A program made the position numbers and the translations under genes. The notes beneath the pieces were generated by a model that was given only the letters and a program-made list of their open reading frames with translations, was not told the DNA's origin and searched no databases. From Bacillus sp. 2205SS5-2 (lineage in GTDB: Bacteria; Bacillota; Bacilli; Bacillales; Bacillaceae_K), in the NCBI RefSeq assembly GCF_037024155.1, contig NZ_JAYKTS010000038.1:1-32429 (forward strand): 32,429 bases of DNA, given 5' to 3'. Position 1 is the stretch's first letter, and every line of letters begins with the position of its first letter. This document shows, in pieces, positions 17,896 through 25,564 of this stretch.

Positions 17896-18480
17896 GTGCC
17901 AGGCATGCACAAATTCTATTTGGGTGAAGTCCTGGGTTGTGAAGGAAGAGTAAGCACCGTGATGGTTTTCTTGCTCCTAACCTCCACCTCATCATATTTT
18001 AATTATTGTGGATAGGTGTGAAAGACAACCTCAAACTTATTTTTTCCATTCAGTTTTTCAATATATTTATCTATTTTCCTTTCCTTTTTCATACCAATCC
18101 TATATGCAACCTCATTACCAGCTGTATGTTCCAAAAGATATTTGTCCTTACAGTATACACATTGTGAATTCTAGGTTGACTTATAAAAACTATCCTTTGA
18201 TTAAATAACTCATAAAAAGTGAATTTGTCATGTAGATTATAGGAATATGCCTTTCTACTTTAAAGAGGACGTAAGGGCAGGTTCCTCGTCCGAGCGAGCT
18301 AAATCGAGTAGGACTACTGCCAAATAAAAGCTTGCCATTCACCTGTAGCGAGTCTTGAAGGGGATTGTGTTCCGGAATCCCCCATTGAAAGGGAGGATGT
18401 TTTGGACGGTACAGAAAACAATAGCTCGATATTTATTAACTGTCTCCTTGGTCCCTACACCGGTAAAAAGATAATGTTTG
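17896..18480 (+). other. Possible group II intron domain I remnant (weak)
   Basis: GTGCCAGGCATGCACAAATT at 17896 followed by TATTTGGGTGAAGTCCTGGG resembles the 5' end and early domain I of bacterial group II introns as I remember them (GTGYG start, TTGGGTGAAGTCC). A second GC-rich, structured-looking stretch (18262-18480) could be further domain I sequence. The two are separated by ~240 bp of unrelated DNA (18003-18240). No domain V or intron-encoded reverse transcriptase is visible, so at best this is a fragment. Confidence 0.25.
18003..18170 (-). pseudogene. C-terminal fragment of a small CxxC protein
   Basis: The minus strand is open from 18170 to a stop at 18003 (55 codons) but has no usable start; a stop lies directly before it. 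The translation NSQCVYCKDKYLLEHTAGNE continues with VAYRIGMKKERKIDKYIEKL and then NGKNKFEVVFHTYPQ. It has a CxxC pair and a Lys/Glu-rich helix and reads like real protein. It appears to be the C-terminal part of a short protein of unknown function, inserted within the possible intron remnant. Confidence 0.4.
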
Positions 18481-18585
18481 AGCTACATCTAGAGGCTTAG
18501 AGAAAGTTCTTGCTATGGATACAGGGGCAAAAGATATATGTATACTATACTAAAAGTATCCTTCTAGAGAGATAGAGGTGAACAA

Positions 18586-19179
18586 GTGGCTGAATTGTTT
18601 TTAGTTCATGTAGAAGAGTGGGGAATAACGGGGGTATTATTATCGTTGCTGATTGAAGGAAGTGCACTTCCGTTTATCGGTACGTTTTTTATCACTACAG
18701 TTGGCTTTATTTTAGAATTATCATGGTTAGATATCCTTTGGATTTCTATTTTTGGAAGTTTTCTTTATGCTGTCGGTAGCTATTTTCCGTATTATCTTGG
18801 CTATAAATTAGGTGAAGCAGTGGACTCGCGTTTAAGCAAACAAAAGCAAGCGAAAATCGTTCAAGCGAGAGAAACGTTTCAGAAATATGGTATTTGGAGT
18901 GTGGCAATTTCAAGTCCTTTACATTTAGGGAATGTGGTTCCATTTGTAGCCGGAATATCCAAAATGAATCTGGGGACGTATACGTTATTAACAATGATGG
19001 GGATTGCTCCTTCCACTCTTGTATTATTAAGCATTGGACGGTTATATGATGGAGATAGGGAACAAGTGATTGAGCAAATCGTACAATATCAATATTATAT
19101 TTTAATAGGTTTTGTCCTTTTAACTTTCATTTATATCATTTTTAAATTAAATAAAACAAAGAAATTAAGGGGTAGTTAA
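18586..19179 (+). CDS. DedA-family membrane protein
   Basis: A 197-residue polytopic membrane protein of the DedA/SNARE-associated (VTT) family, whose members act as lipid flippases (undecaprenyl phosphate or phosphatidylethanolamine) or in membrane homeostasis. Visible marks are the re-entrant-type segment IEGSALPFIGTFFITTVGFI near residues 24-43, then GSYFPYYLGYKLGEAV. The second half has FQKYGIWSVAISSPLHLGNV and VPFVAGISKMN, then two C-terminal helices. The usual Arg of the family (F-x-R-F-x-P) is here SSPLHLGNVVP, a deviation shared by divergent members. GTG start with GAGGTG 5 nt upstream. It stands alone between decayed DNA and repeats. Confidence 0.82.
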   Translation: MAELFLVHVEEWGITGVLLSLLIEGSALPFIGTFFITTVGFILELSWLDILWISIFGSFLYAVGSYFPYYLGYKLGEAVDSRLSKQKQAKIVQARETFQKYGIWSVAISSPLHLGNVVPFVAGISKMNLGTYTLLTMMGIAPSTLVLLSIGRLYDGDREQVIEQIVQYQYYILIGFVLLTFIYIIFKLNKTKKLRGS

Positions 19180-19230
19180 GCTCCTAGGGGGACGGAGGGA
19201 CAGGTGCTGTTACCCCGCCCGACTGATTGA

Positions 19231-19264
19231 AGAGCCACTACATAAGCTTAATTAGTGGTGGTTC
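19231..19264 (+). repeat. Hairpin repeat, copy 1
   Basis: CCACTA (19235-19240) pairs with TAGTGG (19254-19259) around CATAAGCTTAAT. This segment and its left flank (CGCCCGA...TGAAGA) are nearly the same as 31759-31810, so the two belong to one family. It may act as a weak terminator after dedA. Confidence 0.6.
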
Positions 19265-19444
19265 TATATAAAAGTTTGTCCTTATCGGTTTTGTAGTTCG
19301 GCGAGAATACCCTAAGTAACGCCCGAATAAAGAAGTCATTTATATCCTTCATCCTTCCCTCATCTATTTGTTTAGGAAAACTAAATACCACACCTAGAAT
19401 CCATTGATGTCCTAGCTTCTCTTTGGAAAGGCTGTTTTCATAAG

Positions 19445-19629
19445 GCTCTTTTCGTATACATTGTTGCTCTTGACACAAAGAAAAAACAGGCAGTAGGGTT
19501 TTTTCGATTGATTTCTTCTTTTTTATCTAGAAATGAAGAATTTTTCATTAGGAAAAGAGCACGAAATCATATAAGTCAAGGGATTCCTTTTTATTCGAAA
19601 AGCCACAATCTTTGCGAAAACAGCCTTTC
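19445..19629 (+). repeat. Dispersed ~180-bp element, copy 1
   Basis: About 185 bp that match the reverse complement of 32130-32303 at very roughly 85-90% by eye, including CGAAAAGCCACAATCTTTGC and AAAGAGCACGAAATCATATA. In both copies one frame translates similarly (QAVxFFRLISSFLSRNxE then FIRKRARNH), suggesting an old coding or IS-derived origin. Partial copies are at 22021-22052 (forward) and 22469-22518 (reverse). Its right edge runs into a 13-bp hairpin (19601-19613 with 19632-19644). Confidence 0.75.
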
Positions 19630-19944
19630 ATAAAGATTGTGGCTTTACATTTCAGCGTAGATTCCTTGAAATAGCTACAAACGGGTCATCTTTTCGTTTC
19701 AAATGATAGTCTTGTTTTGCAAAAAGAACGATTTCATTAAAAAATTCTTCTTAAAACAACATACACGACGAAAAGTGCCTTCGGGAGAGACTGTCACAGC
19801 ACTCTTCTTTTCATAGGAAAGGCCAATTTTTAAATGGTCTGGCTTAATCAATTACTTATGTGTAAAAAGCTGATTTTCCACGACTTTCTAGAAGAGCTTC
19901 CACACCCCCTTGAGGGGAGTTACTGAAAGTAGATTGGTTCATTA

Positions 19945-20031
19945 ATTAGTAGGAAGAAAATCTAGTTCAAATATAAAACACCAAAAAGGACATTATATTT
20001 GATTTGTTCATAACGGCAATGGTAACGTCCT
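19945..20031 (+). repeat. Dispersed repeat shared with 22056-22144
   Basis: The segment with AGTTCAAATATAAAACACCA is repeated with few changes at 22056-22144 (AGTTCAAGTATAAAACACCA), and both run on to a GTCC-rich end. The two copies flank the gene at 20123-21166 and the 118-bp array, in the same orientation. Confidence 0.7.
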
Positions 20032-20122
20032 TGTCCCTCCCCTGAGGATGGGACAAGGTACCCTATTGTCCCGAGGTTGTTTGATTTAGTGTTGACATAC
20101 CACAATAGGGGGGGATTTAGTA

Positions 20123-21166
20123 ATGGGAAGGTCATCTGTATTGCTCGTATTACATCTAATGGTCTTTGTAGGAAGTTATTATACGTTACGGTTAGAGAAT
20201 GTTAACGAATTAGCGAATATAAGTATAACATTGTCTATGATACTTATTTCACCGCTACTTATTTACACATTCTTAATTAAACCAAGGTCTTTGCATAAAC
20301 TATGGATTTATATATCTTTTCTTATTTCTTTAGGGTTAGCCTATATCATTATTCCACCTTCCCAAAGTGTATTTTTAAGTAATATTTTGGTTTGGCTTCT
20401 ACCTGTTATAGAAATTGGCGTGATTGTAGTCGTAGCATACGGTATCATAAAAAGTATTATCAGTTACTGGTCAATAAACACTAATGAATACTATGATTAT
20501 CTAGAAGTTGTTGAACTAGCATTGAAGCCGAAGTTAGGGAAGGGTTTTATTTTAAACGCAGTTTTAACAGAACTTAGTGTTATTTATTACTCCACATTTA
20601 TTTGGTTTAAAAAGCCAAAAAATATTCCATATGGAAGTTTTACATATCATAAGGAATCACAGATTAAAACGGTTGTGATGTTATTTTTAATTTTAATTAT
20701 TGTTGAAAGTGTATTTTTTCATTTTCTTTTTCAAATGTGGAGTGTTGTAGCCGCTTGGATTGTTACAATCCTAAATATTTATGCCTTATTGTATATAATA
20801 GGCTTATATAATTCAGTGAAATTTTTGCCACATCTTATTAAGCAGGATTCACTGATAATTCGTTTAGGGTTCCAAAGTAGCATAGTGGTGGACCTTGCAG
20901 ATATCGAAAGTATTAAACCCTCAAAGGAATATGATATATTCGAAAAAACAACTGAGAAAACGTACTATTCCCTATTAAAAATAGACTCTCCACAATATGA
21001 AATTGCATTGAAAGAGCCAGTAGTTATGAAAGGTTCTTATGGAAAGAAAACTCTTGTTAATTCAGTTGTATTTAGGGCGGATCATCCGAAAGATTTATTA
21101 GACTCTATAGAAGATGCTCAAATGAAAATGGTTAGTGCAACAAAAAAAGGAACTGTGAACGTTTGA
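20123..21166 (+). CDS. Unknown integral membrane protein
   Basis: A 347-residue protein I cannot assign. Hydrophobic helices are at about 4-18, 33-52, 60-78, 84-112, 185-207 and 210-232. The central cytoplasmic stretch (about 115-180) includes YYDYLEVVELALKPKLGKGF and FIWFKKPKNIPYGSFTYHKE. The C-terminal ~110 residues are soluble and beta-rich (DSLIIRLGFQSSIVVDLADI, then an acidic helix DHPKDLLDSIEDAQ), reminiscent of bacterial PH-like domains, but this is only an impression. A GGGGGGAT run precedes the ATG by 7 nt. It is intact while its surroundings are repeats, and it lies between two copies of a dispersed repeat, so it may have moved as a cassette. Confidence 0.75.
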   Translation: MGRSSVLLVLHLMVFVGSYYTLRLENVNELANISITLSMILISPLLIYTFLIKPRSLHKLWIYISFLISLGLAYIIIPPSQSVFLSNILVWLLPVIEIGVIVVVAYGIIKSIISYWSINTNEYYDYLEVVELALKPKLGKGFILNAVLTELSVIYYSTFIWFKKPKNIPYGSFTYHKESQIKTVVMLFLILIIVESVFFHFLFQMWSVVAAWIVTILNIYALLYIIGLYNSVKFLPHLIKQDSLIIRLGFQSSIVVDLADIESIKPSKEYDIFEKTTEKTYYSLLKIDSPQYEIALKEPVVMKGSYGKKTLVNSVVFRADHPKDLLDSIEDAQMKMVSATKKGTVNV

Positions 21167-21403
21167 TTAAAAATTGAACTAAGGGGGCAAATCACAGATT
21201 TACTGTCCTTGTTACCTTACCCAGTTGTTTAGTAAAACTGTATTCCATACCTTGAAATCCTTGATTCCTTATCCTCCTTTTGGAGAGTCCGTCAAAGCAT
21301 TCTTCTTTTCACGAGAAGGAACAACATCAATTGAGGCTGGCTTAATCATCTGATTTTTGATTTAATCGCCCATTTCATTGTTGATTTCCATTAAAAATAG
21401 ACG

Positions 21404-21990
21404 GATCCAGCTACAGTGGCTTGCGGCTCGTGGTCAAATGAAACACCCTCCAGCGATGCAGGCATCACCTCCGAGTTCTTCATTTGCCTGACGCCGCAGA
21501 GCAGCCACTTCCGCTTTTCTTGATCCAGCTACAGTGGCTTGCGGCTCGTGGTCAAATGAAACACCCTCCAGTGATGCAGGCATCACCTCCGAGTTCTTCA
21601 TTTGCCTGACGCCGCAGAGCAGCCACTTCCGCTTTTCTTGATCCAGCTACAGTGGCTTGCGGCTCGTGGTCAAATGAAACACCCTCCAGTGATGCAGGCA
21701 TCACCCCCGAGTTCTTCATTTGCCTGACGCCGCAGAGCAGCCACTTCCGCTTTTCTTGATCCAGCTACAGTGGCTTGCGGCTCGTGGTCAAATGAAACAC
21801 CCTCCAGTGATGCAGGCATCACCTCCGAGTTCTTCATTTGCCTGACGCCGCAGAGCAGCCACTTCCGCTTTTCTTGATCCAGCTACAGTGGCTTGCGGCT
21901 CGGGGTCAAATGAAACACCCTCCAGCGATGCAGGCATCACCTCCGAGTTCTTCATTTGCCTGACGCCGCAGAGCAGCCACTTCCGCTTTT
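21404..21990. repeat. Five tandem 118-bp hairpin units
   Basis: Units start at 21404, 21522, 21640, 21758 and 21876 with GATCCAGCTACAGTGGCTTG; the period is exactly 118 bp and the last unit lacks 3 bp. I see only a handful of differences (GCGATGC/GTGATGC, CTCCG/CCCCG, CGTGG/CGGGG). Each unit is about 55% G+C, far above the surroundings. Each is an imperfect inverted repeat: AGTGGCT pairs with AGCCACT, CAAATGAA with TTCATTTG, and at the centre GTGATGC-AG-GCATCAC forms a 7-bp stem (one mismatch in units 1 and 5). There are no unique spacers, so it is not CRISPR, and no open frame spans it. Confidence 0.95.
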
Positions 21991-22468
21991 AAAGCTATAT
22001 CAACGTTTATAGACTGGTGCGAAAAGCAACAAACTTTGCGAAAACAGCCTTTTTCAATTATTAGGATAAAAATTTAGTTCAAGTATAAAACACCAATAAG
22101 GACGATACTATTGATTTTTTCAAAAAGGCAATAGTACCGTCCTTTTCCTGATACCTGTCCCTTTAATAATAGTAAATAGTTAATCGTTAAAACAAGGAAA
22201 GTTAAAATGATTGTAGAATCAATTAAGAAAGAAACCAAAAACCAAGAAATTTTTGAATCCTATTCAATTTTATGTAGAATGTTAAAAACACACCTACTGC
22301 AGTTATTAGTATCCTAGAGATTTCGGTGCTTGACCCTAGTACGTAATGTTTTAACGGGGCGGGGATCAGGCACATATATTCTTATGGTTTTTTTCTGGTA
22401 GATCATATTGTAGTCAGAAATTGATGTGGCCTATTCTGTTTTTACACAATTATACAGACTTAATCTAA

Positions 22469-22518
22469 CTGCCTGTTTTTTCTTTGAGCCAATAGCAAAA
22501 AAGTATACGAAAAGAGCC
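22469..22518 (-). repeat. Partial reverse copy of the dispersed element
   Basis: ACTGCCTGTTTTTTCTTTGA, then GCCAATAGCAAAAAAGTATA and CGAAAAGAGCC, matches the reverse complement of about 19444-19492 and the plus strand of 32260-32303. Only the ~50-bp end of the element is present. Confidence 0.65.
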
Positions 22519-22651
22519 TAAAAGAAAAAGAAGTTTTAAAAACAGTGTAAGGGTAAACTAAATTAGAAGGAAATAATAAATTATCCGATTACTACGCTTA
22601 AAAACATACTATTTAATCCTAAATCAATCTATTAAGAAAAGGAGCCTTTTA

Positions 22652-25252
22652 ATGTACCAGTTCCATAAGAGTTCAACAGAGGAAGTCTTAAATAAACTGC
22701 AAGTATCAGCAAAAGGATTAACGGATGCAGAGGTTAAGAACAGACAAGAAGAACACGGTTTTAATGAGCTTGCTGAAGAAAAAAGAAAAAGTGCCTTTCA
22801 AGTTTTCTTTGAACAGTTTAAAGATTTTCTTGTGATTATCTTAATTATCGCGGCTTTACTTTCTGCGTTTTTAGGGAAATTTGAGAGCACCATTGTCATC
22901 CTTGTCGTTGTGACAATCAACGCTATTTTAGGTACGGTCCAGCACATTAAAGCCGAGCAATCCCTAAAGAGCTTAAAAAGTCTATCCTCCCCTACTTCAA
23001 AAGTACTGAGAAACGGTAAAAAAGTAGAGATTCCTTCAAGAGAAGTGACGGTTGGAGATATTCTTTATTTAGATGCAGGAGATTACATAAGCGCGGATGG
23101 ACGAATTATCGAAAGCCACAGCTTACAAGTCAACGAAAGCTCCTTAACAGGTGAATCCGTCAGCATCTCGAAAATGACCGATCCTATCAAAGAAGACGAT
23201 ATATCAATCGGGGATAAAACCAATTCGGTGTTCTCAGGAAGCTTCGTTACTTACGGTCGAGGAATTATAGCCGTAACCGAAATTGGAGAGAAAACCGAAA
23301 TTGGTAAAATTGCAAGCTTAATGGAAACGGCGAAAGAAAAGAAAACACCGCTACAAGTTAACCTGGACCAATTTGGTAAAAAGCTTGCCATTGCCATAAT
23401 CATTATTGCCATTGTCATCTTTGCGATTGATTTATTTCGAGGAAGAACGATGGCAGATTCTTTCATGTTCGCTGTTGCTTTAGCTGTTGCCGCTATTCCT
23501 GAAGCCTTAAGCTCGATTGTGACAATCGTTCTTGCATTTGGAACCCAGAAGATGGCGAAGGAAAATGCGATTATCAGAAAGCTTCACGCTGTTGAGAGCC
23601 TAGGAAGTATATCGGTTATTTGTTCTGATAAAACAGGAACGCTAACCCAAAATAAAATGACCGTGCAGAAGCTATATGTAGATGGAGAAATTCATGAAGA
23701 TGATGCTCTTCAGCTTGATAATCCGTTGCAGAAACAATTTTTACTGATGAACATCTTATGTAACGATGCTGAAACGACAGAAAAAAAGGAGATCGGAGAC
23801 CCCACCGAAATTGCCCTTGTAGATTTAGGTGAGAATGTATACGGGATGGATGAAATGGATATTCGAGAGGAATATCCACGATTGAAAGAATTGCCTTTTG
23901 ACTCTGACCGAAAGTTGATGAGTACGGTTAATACGATCGAATCAAAAAAACTTATGTTTACAAAAGGAGCTGTAGATGTTCTTTTAGACCGTGTTGTCAA
24001 AGTGGCTACTTCTGAAGGGGTAACAACGATAACGGATGAGCATTTAGAGCAGATTCACGAGGCCAATCAAACCTTCTCAGAAAGCGGATTACGTGTATTG
24101 GCCTTCGCTTACAAGGAAGTGACGAATGAACAATCGATTAGCACAGAAGATGAAAACGACCTAATATTCATTGGTCTCACGAGTATGATGGACCCTCCTC
24201 GTGAGGAGTCCAAAGATGCAGTTGAACAATGTAAAACAGCAGGAATTAGACCTGTGATGATTACAGGTGACCATAAAATAACGGCTTCAGCGATTGCTAA
24301 TCAAATTGGTATTTTACAAGATGGTGACGAAGCGCTTGAAGGCTTTGAGATTGAAAAAATGGATGATGAAGAATTAAAGAAAAGGGTAGAACATATTTCA
24401 GTGTATGCCCGTGTGTCTCCTGAACATAAAATTCGAATTGTTAGAGCCTGGCAGGACAAAGGGAATGTGGTGGCCATGACGGGTGATGGAGTAAACGATG
24501 GACCAGCCTTAAAGCAAGCGGACGTTGGGATCGCCATGGGGATTACTGGAACAGAGGTCGCCAAAGATGCCTCGTCTATGGTGCTAACGGATGATAACTT
24601 TTCTACCATAGTAAAAGCCATCGCTAATGGAAGAAGCATTTATACAAATATTAAGAACGCCATTCGGTTTCTTTTAGCAGGGAACACGGCAGGAATACTA
24701 TCTGTTTTATATGCTTCTATTGGGGGATTACCTGTTCCTTTCGCACCTGTCCACTTATTGTTCATTAACCTCCTAACCGACAGCTTACCAGCTATTGCAA
24801 TTGGCCTCGAGCCTCATAAAAAGGACGTTATGAAGGAGGAACCACGGGATGTGTCGGAATCCGTACTTAACAAAGGATTCGTCTCAAGGCTTGCCATAGA
24901 AGGGGTTTTAATTGCTATCGCGACGCTGGTAGCCTTTTATATCGGGCTTTCAACAGATGCCATTACGGCAAGCACGATGGCCTTTGCAACCCTATGTTTA
25001 GCGAGATTGTTCCACGGCTTTAACGCTCGCTCGAGACAGTCTATTTTTAAAGTGGGAATTTTTACGAACCTCTACTTGCTAGGAGCGGTGGCCATAGGAA
25101 TTGTCCTACTACAAATCGTTCTATTGATTGAGCCTCTGCGAGATGTGTTTGAAGTCGTGTTATTATCACCAACCCAATTTGGTTATGTGTATGGATTGGC
25201 GTTAATGCCGCTTATCGTGATACAACTTTATAAAATCTTGTTTATTAGGTAG
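22652..25252 (+). CDS. P-type Ca2+-transporting ATPase (SERCA-type, LMCA1-like)
   Basis: An 866-residue P2A ATPase that should export Ca2+ from the cytoplasm. It has the N-terminal cation-ATPase domain, actuator motif TGES at 166-169, phosphorylation site CSDKTGTLT with Asp326, nucleotide-domain MFTKGA, hinge MTGDGVNDGPALKQADVGIA near 610 and ten predicted helices. Ion-binding residues: Glu284 in helix 4 (IPEALSS, usually PEGLP) and NLLTDSLPAIAIG in helix 6 (Asn and Asp near 706-710), which form site II. In helix 8, CLARLFHGFN places Arg near residue 784 where SERCA has a site I Glu. This is the feature that, as I recall, gives Listeria LMCA1 one Ca2+ per ATP and an alkaline optimum. AAAGGAGCC precedes the ATG. 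It stands alone. Confidence 0.92.
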   Translation: MYQFHKSSTEEVLNKLQVSAKGLTDAEVKNRQEEHGFNELAEEKRKSAFQVFFEQFKDFLVIILIIAALLSAFLGKFESTIVILVVVTINAILGTVQHIKAEQSLKSLKSLSSPTSKVLRNGKKVEIPSREVTVGDILYLDAGDYISADGRIIESHSLQVNESSLTGESVSISKMTDPIKEDDISIGDKTNSVFSGSFVTYGRGIIAVTEIGEKTEIGKIASLMETAKEKKTPLQVNLDQFGKKLAIAIIIIAIVIFAIDLFRGRTMADSFMFAVALAVAAIPEALSSIVTIVLAFGTQKMAKENAIIRKLHAVESLGSISVICSDKTGTLTQNKMTVQKLYVDGEIHEDDALQLDNPLQKQFLLMNILCNDAETTEKKEIGDPTEIALVDLGENVYGMDEMDIREEYPRLKELPFDSDRKLMSTVNTIESKKLMFTKGAVDVLLDRVVKVATSEGVTTITDEHLEQIHEANQTFSESGLRVLAFAYKEVTNEQSISTEDENDLIFIGLTSMMDPPREESKDAVEQCKTAGIRPVMITGDHKITASAIANQIGILQDGDEALEGFEIEKMDDEELKKRVEHISVYARVSPEHKIRIVRAWQDKGNVVAMTGDGVNDGPALKQADVGIAMGITGTEVAKDASSMVLTDDNFSTIVKAIANGRSIYTNIKNAIRFLLAGNTAGILSVLYASIGGLPVPFAPVHLLFINLLTDSLPAIAIGLEPHKKDVMKEEPRDVSESVLNKGFVSRLAIEGVLIAIATLVAFYIGLSTDAITASTMAFATLCLARLFHGFNARSRQSIFKVGIFTNLYLLGAVAIGIVLLQIVLLIEPLRDVFEVVLLSPTQFGYVYGLALMPLIVIQLYKILFIR

Positions 25253-25564
25253 CTAGAGAGAAGTCGTGTCTTTTATTGTGTATGAAGAGAACAGTTGTCT
25301 GTATCTACTAGAATCATTTTACAATCGAGGCGGTTCGGGATGTGACAGTCACTTTTACTATTGGTTTTACTCCATTATCTTGAAAAAAGTAATTGTACAA
25401 CTGACTCAATTTTGAAATAATTAACAGGGGGGATTTGCATAGTTCTTCTGATGAATAAAGACAAGTCAGTGAGGAAATTGCTAAACAATCCCTTCTTAAT
25501 AGAGTTAAAAGTTCAAGAGGTATAGCGAGGTCAAAGGATGATGGAGGGAAGGAAGGTAGTGGTG
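25253..25564. other. Upstream region of the sigma/anti-sigma gene
   Basis: About 310 bp. The plus strand has once-coding-looking scraps, for example EAVRDVTVTFTIGFTPLS near 25327-25380 and QVSEEIAKQSLLNRVKSSRG at about 25466-25525, in frames broken by stops. They suggest a decayed small gene. I could not find a confident ECF-type or sigma-A promoter. Confidence 0.4.

Larger units (their letters stand above)
19180..20122. other. Repeat-rich non-coding stretch after dedA
   Basis: No credible gene. A GGGGACGGAGGGACAGGTG repeat of the GTCCC family is at 19187-19206. A hairpin resembling the one at 31778 is at 19231-19264. One copy of the ~180-bp dispersed element lies at 19445-19629. Segments shared with 21271-21352 (here 19777-19855) and 22056-22144 (here 19945-20031) are present. 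A TTGTCCC...GGGACAA hairpin sits at 20031-20056. A TTGACA at 20092 lacks a matching -10 before the next gene. Confidence 0.7.
21167..22651. other. Non-coding repeat region before the Ca2+ ATPase
   Basis: About 1.5 kb without a gene. A degenerate segment at 21271-21352 resembles 19777-19855. The 118-bp tandem array occupies 21404-21990. Partial copies of the dispersed element are at 22021-22052 (forward) and 22469-22518 (reverse), and the shared repeat at 22056-22144. CCTGATACCTGTCCC (22145-22160) belongs to the GTCCC family. The last 130 bp are plain AT-rich DNA that should hold the ATPase promoter, which I could not locate. Confidence 0.7.

Noticed and set aside
21404-21990. CRISPR array
   Set aside because: Repeats are contiguous 118-bp units with no unique spacers and no cas genes nearby.
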